Below, one piece after another: positions 7,708 to 17,130 of a stretch of DNA of 25,000 nucleotides (position 1 is its first letter; every line of letters starts with the position of its first letter). Under the pieces are notes generated by a model. It was not told the DNA's origin. It saw only the letters and a list, made by a program, of their open reading frames with translations, and made no database searches. Both the position numbers and the translations under genes were made by a program. Origin of the DNA: Prorocentrum cordatum (lineage: Eukaryota > Sar > Dinophyceae > Prorocentrales > Prorocentraceae). The DNA lies in contig CAUYUJ010016341.1 in NCBI GenBank assembly GCA_963575745.1, forward strand, positions 96,423 through 121,422. Direction: 5' to 3'.

Positions 7708-8805
7708 CTAGTCGGGAGTTCCGACCAGGTCTACGGGGTCGAAGCTGACCCTGGGACGCACATTCCGACCACCGCCTTCGCGAGAACCCAAGGAGACGAC
7801 GCTCTCCGAGCGACGACGAGACTGAGCGGCGGAACGATCGAGCTCCAAGACGTCAGGCGACAGGGGAGGAGCAGCATGGAGGCTACCGTTGCCTCTCTCA
7901 GCCAGTCCAGCCTCCATCCCAGCAGAACCCCCAACGCCAACACCACCCGCGTCATCCTCGCCAGGAGCATCCGTTGGCAATGTGCCCTCGACCGAGGAGC
8001 CATCGCTTCCAGATGTCCTGGGAACGGCGTCGGGGACGGTGCCCGACGGAGCCTCGGGAGTGAGGCCCGCCCCCTCCAGCCCAGGAGGCTGCGCGGACAC
8101 GAGAGCAAGCGTGCCCTCCGACGCCCGCCGGCGAGCAGGGCGAGCAGGGGAGGGAGAGACGCTCAACCCGGGCGGTGGCCTTGGCGCCGACTTTTTGCAG
8201 AACCGGCAGCGAAAGATCGTCTTCCCAGGCGCAGGGCAGGGCACAGGGCGCGCCGACGATGGCCCGAGGGCTCTGCAGCCTCGGCTCCGGGGGCTGGGCG
8301 GTCCGAGCGGACAGCTCGCGATCGGGTGGGGATCCCCCCGAAACGAAAACGGCTCGAGCCATCCACGGGAGGCACGCCGGGAGGCCCTCGTGAGCCACGC
8401 TCGTGGCCTGCCGAGCCTCCCTGCTGGCTCCACGGAGAGGCCCCGACCTCGGGCGGCCGCGACGGATCGGCCCACCTGCTGGCCACGTGCAGGCTCGCCG
8501 GGCCCCTTCGGGTGCCCGCGGCAGCGCTCAACGAAAACGCCTGGCTGGAGGCCTCGGAGGTCCTGAACTTGGGCGCCCGGGGGACGCGATCCGTGCGAGG
8601 GGTTGCGCCGAGGCACCCCCGCTCCGAAAACGCGCTGCTGCGTGTGCCTGCTTCTCCCCCTCCTCCTCCTCCTCCTCCCCCTCCTCTTCCACCTCCTCCT
8701 CCTCCTCCTCCTCCTCCTCCTCCTCCTCCTCCCAGATGGCCTCCCACAAATCCATATTGTTCCTGCGTGGCGCCGTGCGCCACCTTCGGCCCTTCTCGGG
8801 GCCAC
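7708..8805 (-). CDS. Hypothetical protein with a CxxC motif; candidate retroelement ORF
   Basis: A 365-codon minus-strand frame ending in TGA at 7708. Its N-terminal ~50 residues are Arg encoded by the (CTC)n microsatellite at 8656-8733 and are probably not real. The C-terminal half reads more like protein: F-R-C-R-F-C-K-K around residues 198-205 (Cys200 and Cys203), then a Pro/Ser/Gly/Ala-rich linker, then a basic, Ser-rich end (RRRSESVVSLGSREGGG followed by RPRVSFDPVDLVG). That shape recalls nucleic-acid-binding ORF1 or gag-like proteins, but no family was recognised. It follows the LINE remnant in the same orientation. Competing plus-strand frames cover the same GC-rich DNA, so GC-driven openness cannot be excluded. 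Confidence 0.3.
   Translation of the reverse strand: MAPRRAEGGARRHAGTIWICGRPSGRRRRRRRRRRRRRWKRRGRRRRRRGRSRHTQQRVFGAGVPRRNPSHGSRPPGAQVQDLRGLQPGVFVERCRGHPKGPGEPARGQQVGRSVAAARGRGLSVEPAGRLGRPRAWLTRASRRASRGWLEPFSFRGDPHPIASCPLGPPSPRSRGCRALGPSSARPVPCPAPGKTIFRCRFCKKSAPRPPPGLSVSPSPARPARRRASEGTLALVSAQPPGLEGAGLTPEAPSGTVPDAVPRTSGSDGSSVEGTLPTDAPGEDDAGGVGVGGSAGMEAGLAERGNGSLHAAPPLSPDVLELDRSAAQSRRRSESVVSLGSREGGGRNVRPRVSFDPVDLVGTPD
8656..8733. repeat. (CTC)n microsatellite
   Basis: Nearly pure CTC/TCC triplets with two CCC/CTT interruptions. It explains the poly-Pro, poly-Ser, poly-Glu and poly-Arg frames in this interval. Confidence 0.97.
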
Positions 8806-9010
8806 CTAAAACCCCTTCCTAATCGGTAGCCGCGGTTCTGGGGGGATGCAGACGGTTCAAACTTGCTGGGTGGCGAACGTGTCAGCTCTCGGTAAAGTTT
8901 GCACGAGCGCCCCGTTCGCCAGATTGTGCGAACCCCCATCCTGCTCTGGCGCTCTCGGGCCAGCTCAATGTCTTCCTGCAAGCCCCATCGGTGCATACAC
9001 GATCACTTAG

Positions 9011-10153
9011 TCAGTACGGGCCCCCATGCAGTACATGCCATTGACTGGTGCGGATCCTCGGCGACAAGGGTGGAAAACATGATCTTCCCACAAGGCCACG
9101 GTCCCACAACCAGGCACCTCTCTCTTCCGGCGGAAGTCCCCCAAGATCTATTCCTCGGAAATGTGCGTCACTCTTATGAGCCAGGTGCGCGCACTCACAG
9201 AGCAAGTGGTGACCGTCGCAGAGTTCGCACTCACACATGGGACACGTGGCAATATTACAGTAACCATTCTGCATGAGACGCGCAAGAGTCCACATACCTC
9301 CTGCCACAACAGCTCGAAGAAGTCCTGCCTCCTGCTGTCCAGGACTCCAGCTCATACTGTGCTGTCCTTCGGGTTCCTGGGAGAAATCATCGGGCTCGTT
9401 TTGGAGGTCATCTTGGGATTCGGCTTGGTCTTGTGGAGGTCCTTCTTTGGCAAGTAGGCGCAAGATGGGCTCCAACCAATAACCTTTGGGCTCACGAGGC
9501 TTCATGGGCTCAGCTGAACCCAGGGGCCTGTTAGCCAATCTTTCCCACAGACGCTGAATAGCCGCTTCCTGAGCCAGAAACACCACAATGGAAGGGGCAT
9601 CCTTGGTGAAGTCGAGGGTGTACCCTTGATCCGTCATGATGAGGTGGCCCGCCGAGGTGCCCCACTTGAGGTCCCGTAGGGCGGGAAGACTGGCCCCAGC
9701 AGGGGCTGCAACTTTGTTCCAAGGCTTGGAAGCCGAGAACAATATCCGTAGTTGCTGCTGCCATGCTTTCTGAAGGACACCCACTGGAACAGCACTATAA
9801 AGAAGGGCCCACTGGTGTATGGGCGCGGTCCAAGCTGTGACCCGCGGGTCAGAGTATAACGTGGACTGCATGCACGATGATAGCCACGCTGATGTGGCGC
9901 CGCCAGGGGAGTGCCAAGACTGTCGCAACACTGTCCTCATGAAGAGGAGGAGGAGGAGGAGGAGGAGGAGGAGGAGGAGGAGGAGGAGGAGGAGGAGGAG
10001 GAGGAGGAGGACGGGGAAGGGGAGGAGGAGGGTGATATCGACACGCACGATCAAGAAGTATGGCTGAAAAGACTTTCGGGGCACATGCCTCGTCGATGCT
10101 AAGCTTCGTGAGGTGCCCCAAAGATTTGCACGCCCACTGGGAGACACACCCAA
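9011..10153 (-). pseudogene. C-terminal remnant of a LINE-type retrotransposon polyprotein
   Basis: A 380-codon minus-strand frame. After a poly-Leu stretch (residues ~49-70, encoded by a (GGA)n tract) it shows the layout I associate with the region after the reverse transcriptase in dinoflagellate LINE-like elements. First, residues 72-200 contain a PWNKV-x3-AGAS-x3-LRDLKW-x12-G-x2-LDF pattern. Next comes GLLRAVVAGGMWTLARLMQN. Then follows a Cys/His knuckle (Cys299, Cys304, Cys307, Cys309, Cys312, His315/316, Cys319, Cys321), and finally a WLWDRGLVG motif near the end. The reverse transcriptase core and endonuclease are missing, and residues 1-48 look unrelated. A further protein-like stretch in another frame just downstream (8996 to about 8870, beginning MHRWGLQEDIELARERQ) may be its frameshifted continuation. 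It is most likely a dead, 5'-truncated copy. The family assignment rests on remembered pattern, not on a search. Confidence 0.65.
9941..10032. repeat. (GGA)n microsatellite inside the LINE remnant
   Basis: A nearly pure GGA tract from about 9943 to 10010, followed by GGGGAAGGGGAGGAGGAGG. It keeps the minus-strand frame open as poly-Leu and separates unrelated N-terminal residues from the LINE-like part. Confidence 0.97.
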
Positions 10154-10800
10154 TAACCGTCATCATGGTTAGGGGAGAGAGACCCCGCCTTTTCCTCATC
10201 ATCCTCTAACCTCTTCTTCGCGCGACGACGCACGGTCTGTGCCACGAGCTGCCCGGCGACCGTGGCGACTGGCTGCAAGATAGCGACGAGCAACGCGACA
10301 ACAATCCTCTTTCTCCGGTTTTCATGTCACTGCTGGGGTCTATTCGGCACTCTCGCGTGACACAACCTCACAAACATATGTGGAATATGTCAGGTCACGC
10401 TGCCCGTGTACAGCCGGCTGATACGGTGCGTGTGGATGTCAGGACAAACAGTGACTGTGATCGTCCTTCATACGACATTTATGTATTTATTGCCCGCACA
10501 AGCGAGCTCGAGACATAACTTCATAAACGGGCTCGAGCTAGAGAGAGGGAGGGAGAGACGCTCAGATCACCGCGTTCGGAGAACCATGATCGTGCAATAC
10601 TGCCTGCTCCCGTGCGTTGCAGAAGCAGGAGGCTTTGACCTCAAGATGCGACGCCGTCTTTGAGCAGGACGACAGGAGTGCCCCGCGGAGGCAGGACATC
10701 ACTCACAACCGACGCTCACTGCGACGGTCAGCAGGGGCTGATCTGCAGGGTCTGCGGCTCGCCCGCATGCAGATCCGGAAGCTTGCTGAGTGATCCTCCA
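10154..10800. other. Stretch without a confident gene
   Basis: More balanced base composition. A 64-codon minus-strand frame at 10099-10293 overlaps its start and looks moderately protein-like (basic segment RRRAKKRLEDDEEK), but it has no recognised domain and no splice or start evidence. It could be the 5' flank of the LINE insertion. Nothing else is supported. Confidence 0.4.
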
Positions 10801-10807
10801 TTTTCTC

Positions 10808-10892
10808 CCCCCCCCTCGTCCTCCTCCTCCTCCTCCTCCTCCTCGTCCCGTTCCTCCTCCCCCTCCTCCTCCTCCTCCTCCTCCTCCTTTCC
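10808..10892. repeat. (TCC)n microsatellite
   Basis: CCCCCCCTCG followed by TCC/CTC triplets with CGT interruptions, up to the GCCGTAACGG motif. Confidence 0.95.
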
Positions 10893-11099
10893 GCCGTAAC
10901 GGCACGTCTGCTGAGAGAAACTGAGAGCCGCGCACGGAGGTCGTGAAACCGATGAAGAAAAAGTAATTCCGCTGCCCAACGCAGTTGTTCACCTGTGCCG
11001 CGAGCTGCGCAAGATCCCAAAGAGATGGGAGCTCCGAGAGAAGATTGCCCTGTGGGGGCACCCAAACCCACGTCGCGCCGTGACAAAACCATGGCGGAC

Positions 11100-11190
11100 C
11101 TGTGCTTGGCAATCTTCGACGCCTGGGGAGCCTCTCTGGGCCCCAGGACCATCAAAAACAGCCGAGGATGAAAAACCGGCCCCCGGGGGG
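11100..11190 (+). repeat. Dispersed repeat, copy 1
   Basis: Aligns by eye (roughly 70%) with 20778-20870. Shared ordered words are GCAATYTTCG, CTGGGCC, GGACCRTCAAAA and GGATGAARAAC or its variant. Function unknown. Confidence 0.55.
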
Positions 11191-11278
11191 AGGGATCGAG
11201 CCCTCCGGGAATCCACGTGAGCAGATCGCGTTAGGTGAAGGGATCCTGAGGGAACCGGGTCCTGGACTCGCCGATGCC

Positions 11279-11363
11279 CCCGAGTATTTTTGAGTATTTT
11301 TGAATATATTTGAATTTTTGAATCTTTTTGAATATTTTTGGATATTTTTGATTATTTTTGAGC
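11279..11363. repeat. A+T-rich ~10-bp array (GAGTATTTTT variants)
   Basis: Eight or so units of GARTATTTTT with small length changes, an A+T island in GC-rich surroundings. A lone related word (AATATTTTTGA) recurs at about 11374. Confidence 0.9.
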
Positions 11364-11754
11364 CCCTCACCCCGAATATTTTTGAAAGTTCCGGAGCTCG
11401 GGGATCGGGGAAGGAGCCCGAGAGGACGAATGTGGCAGAAGGATCTCAGAACCCCTTCCGCTGAGGACACTCGTCCTCGCAGTCGAAACGAGAGCGGGCG
11501 TCGGAGTGCGCGAGGATGTGCAGCCGCGGCTGGGGCCAGACTGGACGCTCGCCCTCTTCCACCTGGACGGGCAGGGTGTAATAGCAAAGCGCGCTGGGGA
11601 GCCTGGGTTGCGCCGACGACATCCTAGGAAAAGACGATACACGTCGGTCGGAAGAAGCATGTATGTAGAAAGACGCACGAAGTAGAACATATTTAAATAC
11701 ATTGTTTTTTAATCCTCTGCTTCACGATGCCTTTAAGTGCGGAGTTCCTCGACC
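11364..11754. other. Stretch without a supported gene
   Basis: Unique sequence, GC-rich to about 11620 and A+T-richer after it. Frames overlap on both strands without a domain. Confidence 0.45.
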
Positions 11755-11945
11755 ATTATGACGGAAGGCACTTGGAATGCACGAACGTATACATTATGTT
11801 TACCTATACGATCACCTTTGGGGTGATAAGAAGGTTTGGGGGGAGTAACCAACTGATGGCAATCTTGGTGGTGGTTGTGATGAGGACGATGCCGGTGATG
11901 CGCCCTTGGGTTGGCAAAGACGAGTGATGCTGATGCTGGTCGCGA
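11755..11945 (+). repeat. Dispersed repeat, plus-strand copy of an inverted pair
   Basis: Matches the reverse complement of 13195-13370. Strongest shared core: AGGTTTGGGGGG, then CTGATGGCAATCTT/CCGATGGCAGTCTT, then GGTTGTGATGAGGACGATGC and GATGCGCCCT. Ends in GTGATGCTGATGCTGG, the position where the other copy carries its long (ATC)n array. Confidence 0.8.
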
Positions 11946-12344
11946 CTACTCGCCCCAACCCACGATTACTGTGTGGACGCACTAGGGTGGCTCAAGCCAC
12001 CTGTGTTATGGTATGGGTACGGCTTGTGCTTGTTACGCCGCAGGCTCTTGAATTATGATCGGAGGTTGGGGGGTGAGATCGCAGTGGGACAAAGAGCCCC
12101 CCACAGAGAAATCGGTTTCGGTTTCGTGTTCGTGTCGCGCGTGCGGGCGATGCGAAGCTCCGTGGGCGCGCGAGCAGAATGATGCCGCTGTTGCCAGGGG
12201 CTGTGGAGCCGGTTGTCCACCCCTCCCTCCCCCGGCGCGGGCGCGCGGTGGCCGGGGGTGTCCCGTCGGTGTCCCGCTGGTGTCCCGTTGGTGTTCCGTC
12301 CTGGAGCAGGGCGGCGCGAGTCAGTGACCAGGAGTCGGGCGGCG
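11946..12344. other. Stretch without a supported gene
   Basis: Contains a small array of GGTGTCCCGTYGGTGTCCCG near 12255-12300 (about 12-bp unit). Otherwise unique, with no gene support. Confidence 0.45.
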
Positions 12345-12765
12345 ACATCGATAGTGAGATCTTTTGGGAGATCGATCGTGAGATCTGTTGTGAGATCGAT
12401 GCTGAGATCTGTTGTGAGATCGATGGTGAGACAATTTGTGAGATCCGTAGTGGGATCGACCGTGAGATCGATCATAAGATCGATTGTGAGACTGGTAGTG
12501 ACAACTGTTGTGAGATCGTGTCGAGTCCGAGAGTGAGATCGATAGTGACTTCGATTGTCAGATCGACGGTGAGATCGATTGGGAGATCGATTGTGAGACT
12601 GGTAGTGAGAACTGTTGTGAGATCGATGGTGAGTCCGAATGTGAGATCGATAGCGACCTCGATTTTCAGATCGACGGTGAGATCGATTTGGAGATCGTTA
12701 GTGCGATCTGTTGTGAGATCGATTGTGAGATCGGTTGTGAGATCGATAGAGATCGAATGTGAAAA
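12345..12765. repeat. 12-bp GATC-rich array (GAGATCGATNGT) with a higher-order repeat
   Basis: About 35 units of GAGATCGATYGT/GAGATCTGTTGT run with very few length changes. A superimposed longer unit of about 107 bp begins at 12483 and again at 12590, each starting ATTGTGAGACTGGTAGTGA. Nearly every unit contains GATC, often ATCGAT or AGATCT. The 4-residue periodic frames are shadows. Confidence 0.95.
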
Positions 12766-13077
12766 TTGTAATGAGATCGATCGATCGTCGTGAGACGATC
12801 GTAGTGGAATTCGTTGCGAGGTCGATCATAAGCTTTCGATCGATACTGAGATCTCGTGTGAGCTCGATCGTGAGAATGACAAGATATCGAACACACGGGA
12901 AAGCAACTGCGGGGGCGACCAACCGTGGCGCCACGCGACCGGGGTGTTGGCGATGCCGCTCGCTCGGTGCTGCGGGGAATCCATGGGGCGATCCTTCTTG
13001 ACTCCTGGTGTCTCGATCGCGCCGTCCCTCCTGTCTGGAGCGCATGGGTGGGATGACAAACAACAGCACTCATCGCG
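12766..13077. other. Stretch without a supported gene
   Basis: The first ~110 bp still carry scattered GATCGATC words like the preceding array. The rest, up to the (ATC)n tract, is unique without a coding signal. Confidence 0.45.
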
Positions 13078-13370
<293 letters not shown>

Positions 13371-14154
13371 TGGTATTCTGGTGCATGTGCTCCATTTACG
13401 CAAGCTCTCATGACATGTCTGTCGCGTTTGGTAGGTCTCTCTGATCTGGGACGCTTCTTTACGCCAGAAAGTTCCGCAATCGTACTCCTTCCGAATGCGA
13501 CGCCTGCTCTCGGTACACATGTCGCTGCATTGCTCATGGCAATGCAGCACGTGCGCTCTTTACGTGCGTTGCTCATCTTATTTCTCCAGCGACTGTTTGA
13601 GAGAGGGGGAGGTCTACATATAGGGGGACAAGTCCCGAGCAGATCAACACGCACCACGATCACGACGACGCCGACGACGGAGACGAGGTGCGCTAACACC
13701 GACGACGCAGCGGAGCAGAAACGCAACGCATCCAACGTCGAGCTGCGCCATCGAAACACACCCCGTTCCTGTCAGGCACAATTACAACAAGCACCGGGAG
13801 AGGCGGAGAAGAAAGGAATAGGAAAGACGGAAAGAACGGCGTCGTGCACGCAGTGCTTGCGGTCCACACGGCCGCTTATACAACAAGGCCTCGCACCACG
13901 TCGATAGAAGGAGAGACAACTATTAGACGCAAGCAGCCCGACAAGAAACGGCAAACAACACACACACACTGAATCGGAAGCCGCACATCTCCTCGTCTGG
14001 GAGTCGGCGAAATAGCGTGAGCTTCTTGCAAACAAAAAGAAGCGCACAGCACTGCACCCCATGAAACCCCATGCGTGCACGTGGGTGATAGGAGACAACA
14101 AGCCCTGACTGCGACGCGAATGATGACAACAACTGCCTATATCACGCCAGAGGC
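13371..14154. other. Stretch without a supported gene
   Basis: Less GC-rich than average. Open frames on both strands (one of 299 codons on plus, one of 240 on minus) show no recognisable domain and no consistent coding character. The plus-strand one begins in the (ATC)n tract. Confidence 0.4.
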
Positions 14155-14312
14155 GAGAATCGCAAATAGATGACTGGAGCAGAAAAAGTCGACCAGAGAC
14201 GAACACCGAATTTTGCATCTTGGTGCACGTTGAGAGAATCGCAAATAGATGACTGGAGCAGAAAAAGTCGACCAGAGACGAACACCGAATTTTGCATCTT
14301 GGTGCACGTTGA
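14155..14312. repeat. Perfect 79-bp tandem duplication
   Basis: 14155-14233 and 14234-14312 appear identical by eye, each beginning GAGAATCGCAAATAGATGAC and ending GGTGCACGTTGA. There are only two copies, so this is a recent duplication or an assembly effect. Confidence 0.95.
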
Positions 14313-15046
14313 GCGGAGCGCCTGCACTCGTTGACGCAAATTCGCCATACCATACGGCACACTACACCGCGCGACGTGCGGCTATGGGTGTGGCGGGGAG
14401 GCGAGTCCGAGATTAGAGCCTGGGGTCGGCTGCCACCGGCTCCCAGGTGAGCTACGCGCGCGGCGCGTGCAAACGGCGCCCCCGGCCACACCAACTAGGG
14501 ACTAGGGGGAGAAGAGGGGCAGAGGAAGAGGCGGGGCGAAAAGGAAGCGGGCCGTTAAAATTGGCACACGCGCAATTGAATGGCTGCCTCGAGATTGGGC
14601 CCGCACGCGGCCAGATCGAGCGGCACACGGCCGGATGGAGGAGCAGGGGGGGTTGGGGGAAGAAAGGAAAGCGAGGAAAGGTGAAGGGCGTACACGGCAG
14701 GTGCAGCCTGTGGTATCTGTATGTGTGTGAGAGAGATGTTTTCATACGTTACGAGTGCGACCCCCCTGTGACTCGTATTCATGTAATTCCTGTGCGTCTG
14801 ACTTGTGTGTCAGTCAACTCTTCGGGAGTAAGTGAGTGAACTACCTGCGGTCGTTACGCATGTCTTTTATTCAAATGCATCATGCGTGCATGTTGTCTGC
14901 ACCGTGTGCTCGACTGTACTGTCGTGCATGTTCTTTGAATGTGCTATCCACGTATGTAGTCGCGTTGCTTATGTATGTTCTTCTTGCTTTGTCCTGGTCT
15001 ATTTCCTTCACGCGTGTCACGTACATACGCCGATTTCGAGGGACCC
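14313..15046. other. Stretch without a supported gene
   Basis: The 14480-14690 part is purine-rich. 14700-15040 is rich in TGTGTG/CATG words with several Cys/Val frames that look like chance. No gene or RNA is supported. Confidence 0.4.
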
Positions 15047-15225
15047 AAAACGGCATGAACATAAACTTTTGACGGTTCGCGCGGATTTCCTGGACCTGCG
15101 CTGAACCCCCCTCCCTGGCGTACGGAGCGAGCCAGGGGCGGCGCCGGAGTTGCCACCAGGGGGGCCCAGCGCCGACCCGAGAAATCCGCGCGCAGCGCCA
15201 AAAGTCCATGTCTGTGCAGTCTTTT
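15047..15225. repeat. Foldback (long imperfect palindrome) repeat, complete copy
   Basis: The two halves are inverted copies around about 15125. Paired blocks include AAAAC-GGCATGAACAT with the complement of CATGTCTGTGCAGTCTTTT, CGCGCGGATTTC with GAAATCCGCGCG, and GCGCTGAACCCCCCT with AGGGGGGCCCAGCGC. A central hairpin CCCTGGC / GCCAGGG spans 15113-15137 with an 11-base loop. The right half recurs at 1-95, which shows it is a repeat family and not a single palindrome. Confidence 0.85.
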
Positions 15226-15315
15226 CTCGTCTTCGAATCCTTTACGCGCGTGCTGTGTGCGCATGCGCGAATTCTTGGTGTCTTTCGTCGTCTGCCATCG
15301 GTTCCGCCGCCACTC

Positions 15316-15366
15316 GTCGTCCTCCTCCTCCTCCTCCTCCTCCTCCTCCTCCTCCTCCTCCTCCTG
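15316..15366. repeat. (CTC)n microsatellite
   Basis: Pure CTC from CGTCGTCCTCC to CTCCTGGACG, about 15 units. Confidence 0.97.
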
Positions 15367-15589
15367 GACGCGAGCGGGGACACCAAGGATCATCCAACAT
15401 GCCAGGGCCCGGCGGTCGCGCGGCGCGCGGAATCGGCACCGCCGCTCTCTGTCGAGGGCGCGAGGCGGGACACCCGGGGAGCCTCGGGCATGCTGGGGCC
15501 CCGCGGCCGCCAGATGCAGGTCTGGCGGGCGTGCTGGGCGCCTTGCTTCCTGAAGTCTAAGCTTAGAAAGTGCAGGGTTTGCTAGGGAT

Positions 15590-15675
15590 TAAAATTTCCT
15601 TTCGAAACAGCCGATGCCCTCCCGAAATCTTTCGAAATCCCCTGGGAAAGGGTTCCAAGAGGCTGTTCAAAGGGT
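15590..15675. repeat. Imperfect hairpin
   Basis: CCTTTCGAAACAGCC at about 15599 can pair with GGCTGTTCAAAGG at about 15661, and CCCTCCCGAAA near 15619 with TTTCGGGAGGG near 15675, giving two alternative foldings. Short and imperfect. Confidence 0.5.
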
Positions 15676-16318
15676 TTCGGGAGGGTTTTGGAAGGGCTTT
15701 CGCCGCTTTTAGGGGGGGATCAGGTAACCAGTCTCTAGCGAGCCCTGGGCTGTCTAAGTCTGAGCCATCTGTCGGGCAGGAAGAGGGCGTGAGAACACCC
15801 AAGGCTTTCGCGAATCGGCGGGGAACCTTTGCCCCTCGCCACTGGTGCCGCAGCCAGTAGCACGAATAGGGAAATGAGCGGGGTGCTTCGCGGTAGAAAT
15901 CATCCGCAGTGGTGGGGCGTTCGAGTGGCAACGCTTGCAACACAACCAACTATAAAATCAAGGTCGGGGTTTGCGGGCGACTCGCTGTCGGAGAAGGGTT
16001 GCGACCGTCATGGGCCGTTTATGGGATGTCGCAGGGCTTTCTTGGACTGGCTTTGGAGCTGCTTAGGCGCTGTCTTGGGGGAGGCACGTGTCTTTGGCCC
16101 CAAAGGCGCCGTCCATGGTTGCCAGATCGTTGCCACGACACACAAATTTTGGCTTGCGGGCTCGTCGGGGAGATCGCTGAACAGCCTTGGGGCATTGACT
16201 GGCTTTCTCATGAAATGTCGAGGCCGCAATTTGCTAGGCATTGGATGTCGTCACATGTTCTGTCTGGCCGAGCACGAGCGGGAGGGGCGAGGAATGACGG
16301 AAGGCGGGACAACAAATG
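15676..16318. other. Stretch without a supported gene
   Basis: Mixed-composition unique sequence. A 156-codon plus-strand frame (15909-16379) and an overlapping 166-codon one have no recognised domain and run into the 88-bp repeat. Neither is called as a gene. Confidence 0.4.
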
Positions 16319-16550
16319 CTTTGAAATAGAATGCACGCGCTGCCACGCCATCTGGCGGAGCACGTGCAAAAGAAACTAAGAATGCCAGAAGACGCACGGC
16401 AACCTGCCTTGATACATAATGCACGCGCTGTCACGCCGGTGGCGGAGCGCTTGCAGGAAAATCGAGGGAAGACCGAGGAAGCAGGGAACGCAGCCTTGAT
16501 ATTGAATGCATGCGCTGTCACGCCAACTGGCGGAGCACGTGCAGAAACTC
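16319..16550. repeat. ~88-bp tandem repeat, three copies of the core
   Basis: The core RAATGCAYGCGCTGYCACGCC...TGGCGGAGCRCKTGCA starts near 16329, 16419 and 16505. A TTGATA or TTGAAATA word precedes each core. The inter-core segments are less conserved. It adjoins the candidate exon at 16564-16680. Confidence 0.85.
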
Positions 16551-16563
16551 CTCCTGGTCGCAC

Positions 16564-16680
16564 AGGCAGGGCCTCAAGTTCGATGACTTTGCCTTCATAA
16601 CTGAAAAGCTGTCGAGCCACCTCTAGCCGTCCTCTGGCATTCTTTGAGCCTCTTGACGGACGCATGCTGGAGATGCGGTC
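16564..16680 (-). CDS. Candidate coding exon, unrecognised
   Basis: On the minus strand this reads DRISSMRPSRGSKNARGRL then EVARQLFSYEGKVIELEALP, a balanced, non-repetitive peptide. It ends at a codon boundary followed by GTGCGAC, a possible 5' splice site of the same GTGCG form seen after the DHHC exon at 18948. The 5' limit is uncertain; several AG dinucleotides upstream could be acceptors. The following (minus strand) 88-bp repeat would then be intronic. No family was recognised, and a chance open frame is a real alternative. Confidence 0.25.
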
Positions 16681-16734
16681 TGGGGCGTTTTTTGGGTGTT
16701 GTTTTGCAACCCTGTTAGGGGCTTGCATGGTCAT

Positions 16735-17130
16735 CTTGGGAATCTCGTGAGGCAATTTTGGGGCCAGTTTGGGGGCCTCTTGGATTGTCTTCGGGCCCTC
16801 CTAAGGCCGTGCCGAGGCCGTCTTGGGCCCATCTTGTGCCGTCTTGAAGCCGTCTTTGAGCCGTCTTTGGCGGTCGGAAGCCAGGCAGAGCGAAAACACA
16901 AACATTCTTCAAACACCTCAAGAACATCAACGTGTTTGGCCTCATCAAAATCTTTTTTAGGCGCGCCGGAGGCACTCCTGGGGACCTCTTGAGCCGTGCT
17001 GAGGCCATCCTGCACGCTCTTAGTACCCTTCTGGGGGCAGTCTTCGGCTCACTTTGGTTCCTCTTAGGCGGTCTTGGGGGCATCTTAGGCCGTCTTGGAG
17101 GCCTCTTGGGTCTTGGGCCGTCTGGAGGCT
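16735..17130 (+). repeat. Degenerate GGCCGTCTTGGGGCC-type minisatellite
   Basis: Many diverged units around GCCGTCTTGGGSGCC with variable spacing. In the middle (16865-16925) lies a non-repetitive segment starting GGCGGTCGGAAGCCAGGCAG, which also occurs beside the other two blocks of this family. Confidence 0.8.

Noticed and set aside
8985-9003. ATCGGTGCATAC shared with the 3599-3741 palindrome
   Set aside because: The match is only about 12 bp with no extension into the palindrome arms; chance is likely.
11180-11215. tRNA T-arm-like sequence on the minus strand (GGAGGGCTCGATCCCTCC)
   Set aside because: Loop length is wrong and there are no acceptor, D or anticodon arms; it looks like a simple GC-rich hairpin.
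11461-11489. Hammerhead-ribozyme-like words CTGAGGA ... GAAAC
   Set aside because: The intervening sequence does not form a proper stem II, and no pairing for stems I and III was found.
11989-11996. GGCTCAAG, matching the end of the dinoflagellate spliced leader
   Set aside because: Only eight bases match and the preceding bases do not fit the leader; it is also part of a small local palindrome (GGTGGCTCAAGCCACC).
13772-14494. 240-codon minus-strand ORF rich in Cys and Ser
   Set aside because: It contains the 79-bp duplication (whose length is not a multiple of three), has no domain, and has no coding character outside that.
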